Shown: one piece after another, positions 7,549-13,501 of the stretch
How the letters are laid out: every line of letters starts with the position of its first letter
Numbering within the stretch: position 1 is the stretch's first letter
Assembly: GCA_016256075.1 (NCBI GenBank)
Contig: SDVU01000428.1
Span: 1-13,501, forward strand
DNA length: 13,501 bases
From: Dictyocoela muelleri
Taxonomy: Eukaryota; Microsporidia
Direction of reading: 5' to 3'
Position numbers and translations under genes: made by a program
The notes under the pieces: generated by a model
What the model was told of the DNA's origin: nothing
The model's database searches: none
What the model saw: only the letters and a program-made list of their open reading frames with translations

Positions 7549-8251
7549 CTTAGAGAACCGACCTTTTATTATTAGTGATTAGGTTATGTGTCATTTATCA
7601 TGCTACCCAGAAGCTCAAATTTATACACATCTTCCATTTTTTCAATTAATGATGATAAAGGTAATTCTAGAATTTATTAAAATGTTCGGTTTAGGCAATG
7701 TTTTTATCACAAAGATGTATAATTTACTCATCCCACACCTAACAGAGTCCCTTATATTTCATTGTTATAATAAACCAAGTATTAATAATTTACACCACAT
7801 TATAACGAATGTATCTTATTACTATGTATATTGATCACTTAATATAAGTTCCTGGTTATTTATTTTGTAATAACAGGAGTGTTCAAACCTCGATACTTTA
7901 ATGTTACATTTAAGAGTGCTAAACATTGAGCTATCTAGCTCCCTTGCAGATTAAAAATAATAAACTTAATATTGAATAAGTCGGATCATCAACAAAATTA
8001 TTTAAAAATTTTCATTCCATAAATCGCTGTACTAAATTATAAATTCCACCGTTAAGTTCTAAATAATTTGTGTTTTTCTCAATAATGTGCTAAACTTTTT
8101 AGTTAATTTTCTTAAAAAATCAACAAAATGCTTAACGCGTATATTTACAAATCATGTTATGTTTTAATGCAACGTGAAAATTATAAACTAAATAATTTTT
8201 TTTTCATGCAAACTTCAAATTAATTTAAATAAAAAAAATACGCATAAACAG
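7549..8251. other. non-coding region upstream of MSH4-like gene
   Basis: About 700 bp with no supported gene. An 82-codon + strand frame (7586-7834) has no recognisable motif and ordinary AT-rich composition; I leave it uncalled. The last 70 bp before the MSH4 ATG are nearly pure A/T (a T-run near 8196-8204, then TTCAAATTAATTTAAATAAA at 8214-8233), a plausible core-promoter setting, but no specific promoter element can be assigned. Confidence 0.5.
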
Positions 8252-11200
8252 ATGAAATACGTAACCATAGCATGCCTCTCCTGTAGTAGAAATTATTACC
8301 CTCTAGTCGGTCTTGTAATAAAAGTGAAAGAGAAAATTCTGTTTTACAGATTTTATGATGATTTAAGATTTAAAATCCTCATTTCTCAATTAAAGCTAGA
8401 AAAAGTAATAAAAGTAATAATATCCGAAAAGGACATCATGGAAACTATACTTAATGATTTTGAATGCATTCCAATTAGCAGATCATATTTTAAAACTAAT
8501 ACTGACATTATTTATAATAAAAAAATTATTAAGCCTCAAAATGATGAAAACAAATATTGCAATTATGAAGATGATTTTTTTATTTTTAAACAAACTCTTG
8601 AATATCACTTCACGATTGCTGCTTATAATGCGTTAGATTCATATTTAAAAAATAAACACTGCATAAATATAAATAATTACAAATTTGAATATCGAACTGA
8701 TACACTTCAGAGAATGATAATGACACATCAGACAATTCTAGATTTGAATATTTTAGACACTAAAAATTCGGTTTATAGTAAAATTAGAAATACAAAAACA
8801 AAGATTGGTGATCGATTTCTTCGTCACAATCTTTTACAGCCTCTTACAAATAAATTTGAAATTGAGGAAAGACACGATATTTTAAGATTCATGAGTAATA
8901 ATGCAAACTTCATAAAAGACATAGGTGCTTATTTGAATAGTGTCATTGATAGTGGTCAAATTGTTGAATCGCTTTCTTTGGAACGGGGAAATACTTTATA
9001 TGATTATAAAAATTCAATTATGAATTGTTTAAAAATTAAGAAATTTATGAAAAATATTTCAGATTTTATTGAAATTTTCAAAAACTTTTTTAATTTTGAA
9101 AAATTAGAGATTAAAAAATTAGAGATTAAAAATTTACAAAAAGAAAATTTAGAGAATGAAAATTTAGAAAAAGAAAATTTTGAATGTTCAAGAAATAATC
9201 AAAAAAATTCTCTTGATAAATCATCAATAACCATTTCTGAGAAAAATATCTCGATGATGAATTCATTGATATTTCAAAAGAATAATTCATCTTTTAAAAA
9301 TCATTTCTATTATCAAGTTAATAAAGATTCAAAATTAATTAACATCGAAAATGTCGACATTAAACAAACTTTATCTGATCAAAACATTCTTAATGATAAA
9401 ATAAATACCCCGACAAACAGTTTAAAAAATAAAAGAAGTGAACAAAATAATGTAAATGAGAAACAAATTATTCCAGAATATCTTCATAAAAGATTATTAA
9501 CAGTTTTAAAATACGATTTTAATAATGTTAAGCTAAACATAAACACAAATAATATAGGTATCAATGAAATCATTTATGGTGTTGAATTTGACGATGAATT
9601 TTTAGCATTAACGAGAAAGATTTACGAAGAACATCTTCAGGATCTATTGATGATTAAGGAATGTTTTTTAAATGATAAAGGGATAAAAATAGAACTTTCT
9701 TATGATAATACTAAAGGTTATCTCTTTAAATGTAAATATGAAGATATTTTTAAAAATACTTCTAAAATTGAGAGTATTTCAGGTCAATTTATTAATGAAA
9801 AAATAACGATAAATTCAAAAAAGAGTAATTCAATTAACAATTCAATTAATTATTCAATGAAAAAAAATTCGATGAATAACAATTCAATTAACAATTTTAG
9901 TGATCATTCTTTTTTTGATAATTCAATGAATAACAATCCACGAATTAAAAACCAATCCATGAATGATTCAATTAACAAAGACGGTCCAATAAAATTTCTC
10001 AATTCTCCATTTTCAGCCTTTACAGATGATATAAATTATGATAAAGATAGTTTTAATTTTATTCATAACAAGAAAAGAAATAAATATTCAAAGCCAGATT
10101 CCGAAACTGATAATGAGACTTATAAATATAGCATTAATGATGGTTATGCAATTGATGATTGCGATATTAACAAACAAACCTATAACCATCAAAATAATAA
10201 TCAACCTTTTAGTGATCATAATTTAAACAATGATAATTTAAACAATGATAATTTTAACAATGATAATTTAAACAATGAAACTTTTAACAATGATAATTTT
10301 AACAATAATTTTAAAAATCATAATTTTGAAAAACCCAATTCAACAATATTTGATGAACCTGATTTGAATCCAATAATTTTATTCAAACGTAAAGAACAAA
10401 TATTTTTTACAACAATTGAGACTCAAAAAATAAATAATAGAATAAATAATTGTATTGATGAAATAATAAATATTTGCGGAGAGATTTGTGTTGAAAATGA
10501 AAAGAAATTTGTCAAATATAGACAAAATTTTCTTGAAATTTCGGAAATTATTGCCGAATTCGATATGATACACTCATTTTACCTTTTTACAACAAAAAAT
10601 AAATGCAAAATTCCAACTTTCGGCGACACAATTGCAATTTCAGATACCAGCCATTTATTTTTACAAAAAAATTCTGTCAAAAATTCTATTTACGCGGATG
10701 AAGATTTAAAAACACAATTCGTAACTGGTGGAAATATGTGTGGAAAAACAACCTATGTAAAACAAATTGGTATTTTAATTGTTCTCGGGCAAATCGGTTC
10801 ACCTATTAATGGAAATGGAATTTTAAGAATATTTAAACGATTGATAAGCAGACTTGTAAGGAATTTAAATGAAAATGAATTTGAAGAAATTAATTATTTT
10901 TTGCATCTGATTGATTCAAAAAATTCCGAAAATAAAATTAACAAAGATGAAAATGGTAATGATTTAAATTATACAGTTAATAATTTGAATTATAAAGTTA
11001 AAAATTTGAATTATAAGGTTAATAATTTGAATTATAATGGTAATGATTTAAACTATAATGGCAATGATTTAAACCACGATACTTTGATAATTATTGATGA
11101 ACTGGGAAGATCTATGTTTTACAAAGAAGGTTTATCTTTTTTACTTGCATTTACCATGATGTTGATAAAGAAAAATGTATTTTCATACATAGTAACCCAT

Positions 11201-11497
11201 TATACCGAGGTATTGAATTATTTAGAAGACGATAAAATAAACGTCATTAAAGCTGAAAATTATTGTTTAACAAGTGGTGTTGGTAAGAGTGACTGTGCAA
11301 TTGAATTATGTAAAGAATATTTTCCTGTAAAGGTTATTGAAGATGCTGTCAAATTAAAAATGAAATATTTAGGTTTAGATGAAAAACAAAATTCTTTATT
11401 TGATAATTCGTATGTGCGATTGGCTATTAAGCTTAAGAAGGATAAGTGTGTAGATATTAACAGATATTTGAAAAAGAAGAAGAATTCAGAAAAATAA
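8252..11497 (+). CDS. MSH4: MSH4-like meiotic MutS homolog with low-complexity inserts
   Basis: A 1081-residue MutS-family ATPase. MSH4 pairs with MSH5 to stabilise recombination intermediates in meiosis (family knowledge). It starts directly with a connector-like domain (about 1-95) and lacks the mismatch-binding domain, as MSH4 and MSH5 do. The core begins near 148; KIGDRFLRHNLLQPL (about 183-197) matches MSH4's GSRRLRSNILEPL. The clamp lies about 430-490. The lever resumes about 706. Walker A is GGNMCGKTT (826-834, Lys832), followed by YVKQIGILIVLGQIGSP, closer to MSH4 than MSH5. Walker B is TLIIIDELGR (944-953; Asp949, Glu950), and the nucleotide-sensing His is VTHYTEV (His983). Inserts at about 281-405, 510-700 and 890-943 explain the excess over the usual 880-940. 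The ABC signature STF is replaced by NENEF, and GRGTS by GRSMF. The ATG at 8252 is the first in frame after a stop at 8189-8191. No intron is needed. Confidence 0.85.
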   Translation: MKYVTIACLSCSRNYYPLVGLVIKVKEKILFYRFYDDLRFKILISQLKLEKVIKVIISEKDIMETILNDFECIPISRSYFKTNTDIIYNKKIIKPQNDENKYCNYEDDFFIFKQTLEYHFTIAAYNALDSYLKNKHCININNYKFEYRTDTLQRMIMTHQTILDLNILDTKNSVYSKIRNTKTKIGDRFLRHNLLQPLTNKFEIEERHDILRFMSNNANFIKDIGAYLNSVIDSGQIVESLSLERGNTLYDYKNSIMNCLKIKKFMKNISDFIEIFKNFFNFEKLEIKKLEIKNLQKENLENENLEKENFECSRNNQKNSLDKSSITISEKNISMMNSLIFQKNNSSFKNHFYYQVNKDSKLINIENVDIKQTLSDQNILNDKINTPTNSLKNKRSEQNNVNEKQIIPEYLHKRLLTVLKYDFNNVKLNINTNNIGINEIIYGVEFDDEFLALTRKIYEEHLQDLLMIKECFLNDKGIKIELSYDNTKGYLFKCKYEDIFKNTSKIESISGQFINEKITINSKKSNSINNSINYSMKKNSMNNNSINNFSDHSFFDNSMNNNPRIKNQSMNDSINKDGPIKFLNSPFSAFTDDINYDKDSFNFIHNKKRNKYSKPDSETDNETYKYSINDGYAIDDCDINKQTYNHQNNNQPFSDHNLNNDNLNNDNFNNDNLNNETFNNDNFNNNFKNHNFEKPNSTIFDEPDLNPIILFKRKEQIFFTTIETQKINNRINNCIDEIINICGEICVENEKKFVKYRQNFLEISEIIAEFDMIHSFYLFTTKNKCKIPTFGDTIAISDTSHLFLQKNSVKNSIYADEDLKTQFVTGGNMCGKTTYVKQIGILIVLGQIGSPINGNGILRIFKRLISRLVRNLNENEFEEINYFLHLIDSKNSENKINKDENGNDLNYTVNNLNYKVKNLNYKVNNLNYNGNDLNYNGNDLNHDTLIIIDELGRSMFYKEGLSFLLAFTMMLIKKNVFSYIVTHYTEVLNYLEDDKINVIKAENYCLTSGVGKSDCAIELCKEYFPVKVIEDAVKLKMKYLGLDEKQNSLFDNSYVRLAIKLKKDKCVDINRYLKKKKNSEK
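9101..9175 (+). repeat. 15-bp in-frame tandem repeat in MSH4 insert 1
   Basis: Five 15-bp units encode KLEIK, KLEIK, NLQKE, NLENE, NLEKE (residues 284-308), and a sixth partial unit follows. They open the first low-complexity insert (about residues 281-405), which interrupts the MutS core before the clamp. The charged pentads could form a short helix. Probably generated by slippage or unequal exchange. Confidence 0.8.
10220..10309 (+). repeat. 15-bp in-frame tandem repeat in MSH4 insert 2
   Basis: Six 15-bp units of the form AATTTAAACAATGAT encode NLNND-type pentads (residues 657-686). They lie in the Asn/Ser-rich second insert (about 510-700) between clamp and lever. The upstream part of the insert also carries a looser 15-bp repetition of AACAATTCAATTAAC near 9829-9900. 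Confidence 0.82.
10952..11077 (+). repeat. 21-bp in-frame tandem repeat in MSH4 insert 3
   Basis: Six 21-bp units encode heptads NGNDLNY, TVNNLNY, KVKNLNY, KVNNLNY, NGNDLNY and NGNDLNH (residues 901-942). The array sits inside the ATPase domain, ending two residues before the first Walker B residue, where other MutS proteins have only a short link after the signature helix. Confidence 0.88.
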
Positions 11498-11499
11498 TA

Positions 11500-11560
11500 A
11501 AAAATATTTAAAAAATATTTAAAAAATATTTAAAAAAATATTTAAAGAAATATTTAAATG
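11500..11560 (+). repeat. 13-14-bp AAAAAATATTTA tandem repeat after MSH4 stop
   Basis: Five units of an A-run plus TATTTA, of slightly different lengths, begin immediately after the tandem TAA TAA stop of the MSH4 frame. In the MSH4 frame they would read KIFKKIFKKIFKK. After a one-base length change the sequence continues open in another frame as YLKKYLNEYDDL and so on to a TAA at about 11622. It may be an eroded C-terminal tail, or simply an A/T repeat in the 3' untranslated region. Confidence 0.7.
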
Positions 11561-11796
11561 AATATGATGATTTAAGAAATAATAGAAATAGTGAGTATGA
11601 TTTTGATAATTGTATAAATTAAATGTTCAAGTAAACATATTTAACTAGATAATAATGTATTTATCTAAATTATGAATTTCTGGTTGAGATTTATACTAAA
11701 TTATATCACAGAAATAGACTCTAAATTATAATTCCGATTTCCGAAGATTTTTTTTATATTTTAAAATCAAAATTGTTAGAAAATTAGGAGCAAATC

Positions 11797-11830
11797 TGTA
11801 TTACCGACCAAAATTTTGGTCGGTAATACA
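11797..11830. repeat. perfect 34-bp palindrome
   Basis: TGTATTACCGACCAAAA (11797-11813) is followed with no spacer by its exact complement (11814-11830). It lies 300 bp downstream of the MSH4 stop. It could be two joined transposon ends without a core, or a structural element of the region. No function can be assigned. Confidence 0.92.
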
Positions 11831-12220
11831 AACATAAAAAGGATATTTTAAAAAATTAAACACATATAATTGAATATAAATTACTAACGATATAAGATCT
11901 ATTAAAATAATTATAGGCACAAATTATGCTTTTACAAATCCTAAGAAGAAGGTCTAATACCAAAATATGTTCTCTGCAATGTAATAATCTATTTACTATA
12001 ATCTATGGCTATTGTTCATTTGCTGTTTGTTATGCTGTTCTAATTTAAAATGAACACAAAAAGATTTGCAATTTCAAATGTAATTAAATAAAATATTTAC
12101 GATACTTTGTTCTCTTCTGGCTTTCTGACGCCTACTTAAAATAGTAATTCCCATTAATAAGATGTTAAGTGGTTATTATTATTTGAAATAAGCTCGATTT
12201 ATCTTGATTGAAACAAATAT
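11831..12220. other. non-coding AT-rich spacer
   Basis: No credible gene or repeat pair is visible. The last 40 bp contain a TTATTTGAAATAAGCTCGAT stretch similar to part of the GTTGGAGAACC-family arm, perhaps a scrap of another copy. Confidence 0.45.
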
Positions 12221-12551
12221 GGGTTCTCCAACGACTTAGAGCCCCTCCTCAGATTTGAAAATCTTAATTGGTAAGAGCATAGAGTATGTTTCTTATTTCA
12301 AATAAGCGTAAAATAGCGAGCTTAATTCTAAATATATAATTAATATTATCAAATCTGATAATACTTTAGATTTTCAAAAAAAGGCGCAAAACGCCATTTT
12401 TGCAAAAATAAAAGTTTGATGAGATAATATTAATTATATATTTAGATTTATCTCGTTATTTTACGCTTATTTGAAATAATAAACATACTCTATGCTCCTA
12501 CAAATTAAGATTTTCAAATCTGAGAGGAGGGGCTCTAGGTCGTTGGAGAAC
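12221..12551. mobile_element. GTTGGAGAACC-family MITE, best-preserved copy
   Basis: The 331-bp element is nearly all palindrome. The left arm (12221-12354) starts GGGTTCTCCAACGACTTAGA and the right arm (12421-12551) ends CTCTAGGTCGTTGGAGAACC; shared inner blocks are CAGATTTGAAAATCTTAATT, AGCATAGAGTATGTTT, TTATTTCAAATAAGCGTAAA and AATATATAATTAATATTATC. The arms are about 90 percent identical. The roughly 65-bp centre holds a GGCGCAAAACGCC hairpin. ATAT on both flanks (12217-12220 and 12552-12555) may be the target duplication, though it is short and self-complementary. No protein is encoded. The transposase family that moves it is unknown. Confidence 0.87.
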
Positions 12552-12554
12552 CAT

Positions 12555-12776
12555 ATTCTATGTGTGCGTATGAATGTGGCGATTTATATAGGTAAAATAT
12601 CAATGAAAAAAAAGAATCATAAAAATCTAGGAACTACTGTGTCCTGATAATTAATTGAAAAAAGAAAATCACCATACAGTGGGGCATCTTTGTATGACAT
12701 AGCGGATTAGAGCAGGTCATCAAGAACCAAAAGACTAAATGGCTGCCCTGAAATCTGAACTCTGAAACTCGCCCAG
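12555..12776. repeat. dispersed repeat, copy 2 (unidentified family)
   Basis: This is the diverged partner of 6935-7180, in the same orientation and with the same block order. It begins right after the GTTGGAGAACC-family MITE, which may therefore have inserted into this repeat. No open frame. Identity is moderate with several indels, estimated by eye. Confidence 0.55.
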
Positions 12777-12778
12777 TA

Positions 12779-12872
12779 AAATATTTAAAAATAAATTATA
12801 ATAAAAATTATTCAATAATAAATTGTAATAAATATTAATAACAAAAAATTGTAATAAAAATTAATAAAAAAA
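12779..12872. repeat. A/T simple repeat
   Basis: Nearly pure A and T with recurring AATTGTAATAAAAATTAATAA-like words at irregular spacing. Non-coding. Confidence 0.6.
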
Positions 12873-12972
12873 TAAGGAACTATCCTCTGTCGGCATAGCA
12901 AAAAAACTGCCCAAAAATAAGCATAACAAAAAAATAAAGAAATAAAAGTATATTTATTTTTCATTACATACT

Positions 12973-13093
12973 CCGAGGTGTTTTTATTTTTCTGTATAAC
13001 TGTCTGTTAAATAAATAATATCAGTAAACCTTTAAGGGTAACTGGTAATTTTTATTTACCAATAAGTTAATAAGAAAAATAAAAACACCTCGG
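12973..13093. repeat. 121-bp element with perfect 21-bp inverted ends
   Basis: CCGAGGTGTTTTTATTTTTC plus T (12973-12993) and its exact complement (13073-13093) enclose 79 bp, which contain a small hairpin (TGGTAA ... TTACCA, near 13043-13061). It looks like a very short MITE or a solitary palindromic repeat. No target duplication is clear. Confidence 0.75.
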
Positions 13094-13140
13094 ATCAAGG
13101 TGTTTTTTCCCCCAGAGCTATCAAGGTGTTTTTTCCCCCC
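13094..13140 (+). repeat. 26-bp tandem duplication
   Basis: ATCAAGGTGTTTTTTCCCCC followed by AGAGCT (13094-13119) is repeated from 13120, the second copy ending in a longer C run. The word AGGTGTTTTT also occurs in the inverted-repeat ends immediately upstream, so the two structures may be related. Confidence 0.75.
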
Positions 13141-13186
13141 CTAGAAAAAAATTATAATTAATAATTTATATATTTTTGACCCTAAC

Positions 13187-13420
13187 GATTTTTTAACCCT
13201 TATTTTTTAACCCTTATTTTTTAACCCTTATTTTTTAACCCTTATTTTTAAATCCTTATTTTTTAACCCTTATTTTTCAACCCATATTTTCCACCTCTTA
13301 TTTTGAGCCCTTAGTTTTTACCCATATTTTTTAACCCATATTTTTTAACCCATATTTTTCAATCTATATTTTTTAACTCCTATTTTTTAACCCATATTTT
13401 TTTAGCCCATATTTTTTAAG
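13187..13420 (+). repeat. 14-bp TATTTTTTAACCCT minisatellite
   Basis: About 17 units of 13-15 bp. The first part is mainly TATTTTTTAACCCT and the later part mainly TATTTTTTAACCCA, with degenerate units in between, so two variants expanded separately. Strand composition is strongly skewed (pyrimidines on +). The unit contains AACCCT but is not a canonical telomeric repeat. Nothing else is visible to the window end. Confidence 0.88.
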
Positions 13421-13501
13421 GGAGAGCGTTTTTTCGCCAACTTTATTATTACTATTAAATATTAAGAACCGTGACATAATATAAAATAAATTTAAACTTA
13501 C

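Noticed and set aside
7586-7834. 82-codon + strand frame beginning MCHLSCYPEAQ
   Set aside because: It is somewhat long for such AT-rich sequence, but it has no recognisable motif, repeat or neighbour supporting a gene.
8252-11497. MSH5 or a mismatch-repair MutS (MSH2, MSH3, MSH6) identity for the large gene
   Set aside because: The mismatch-binding N-terminal domain is absent, and the LLQPL and TYVKQIGILIVLGQIGS stretches are closer to MSH4. MSH5 remains the main alternative until a profile search is done.
13187-13420. Telomeric or subtelomeric repeat
   Set aside because: The 14-bp unit contains AACCCT but is irregular and T-rich, unlike a TTAGGG-type array, and sequence continues past it to the window end.
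1-13501. Bacterial-type systems (CRISPR array, operon, riboswitch, rho-independent terminators)
   Set aside because: The direct repeats have no unique spacers, hairpins are transposon-like, and the only gene is eukaryotic in type.

Overview
The window is extremely AT-rich (roughly four bases in five are A or T) and gene-poor. It holds one convincing host gene, an intronless MutS-family gene that reads best as MSH4 (8252-11497, + strand). Almost everything else recognisable is DNA-transposon debris, short inverted-repeat elements and minisatellites. A eukaryote with a compact-protein but transposon-swollen genome fits. My best guess is a TE-rich microsporidian, because of the single-exon gene, very high AT content and Merlin, pogo and hAT relics side by side. 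An Asn-rich protist such as a slime mould cannot be excluded from the sequence alone.

Layout. 1-350: a half copy of a hairpin MITE family (called the GTTGGAGAACC family here) and a 21-bp minisatellite. 596-2132 (- strand): a decayed pogo/Tigger-type transposase with both N-terminal helix-turn-helix domains and the DDD catalytic core recognisable across several frames. 2474-2905: a MITE with 83-bp arms. 3207-4448: a complete-length Merlin (IS1595-like) element with terminal inverted repeats, near-perfect 8-bp target duplications and a decayed transposase. 4811-5550: a small hairpin, then a foldback element carrying a MITE of the GTTGGAGAACC family at its centre. 5749-6097: a possible hAT-type remnant. 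6262-6808: an old inverted-repeat element carrying a 193-bp hAT-like MITE with a perfect 8-bp duplication, which itself cut a 28-bp hairpin. 6935-7180 and 12555-12776: two diverged copies of an unidentified dispersed repeat. 7393-7548: another inverted repeat. 7549-8251: no supported gene.

The MSH4-like protein is 1081 residues, about 710 residues of MutS core (connector, core/lever, clamp, ATPase) plus three low-complexity inserts totalling about 370 residues. Each insert contains in-frame tandem DNA repeats of 15 or 21 bp. MSH4 acts with MSH5 in meiotic crossover formation. A long open reading frame with intact Walker A lysine and Walker B Asp-Glu implies a maintained gene and hence probably a meiotic programme; the ABC-signature and post-Walker-B motifs are divergent.

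Downstream of MSH4 come a 13-14-bp tandem repeat with a coding-like tail, a perfect 34-bp palindrome, the best-preserved GTTGGAGAACC-family MITE (12221-12551), an A/T simple repeat, a 21-bp perfect inverted repeat, a 26-bp duplication and a 14-bp minisatellite of about 17 units (13187-13420). No tRNA, rRNA, CRISPR array or bacterial-type operon was seen. The overall picture is a hairpin-rich transposon graveyard around one meiotic gene, not a new gene system.
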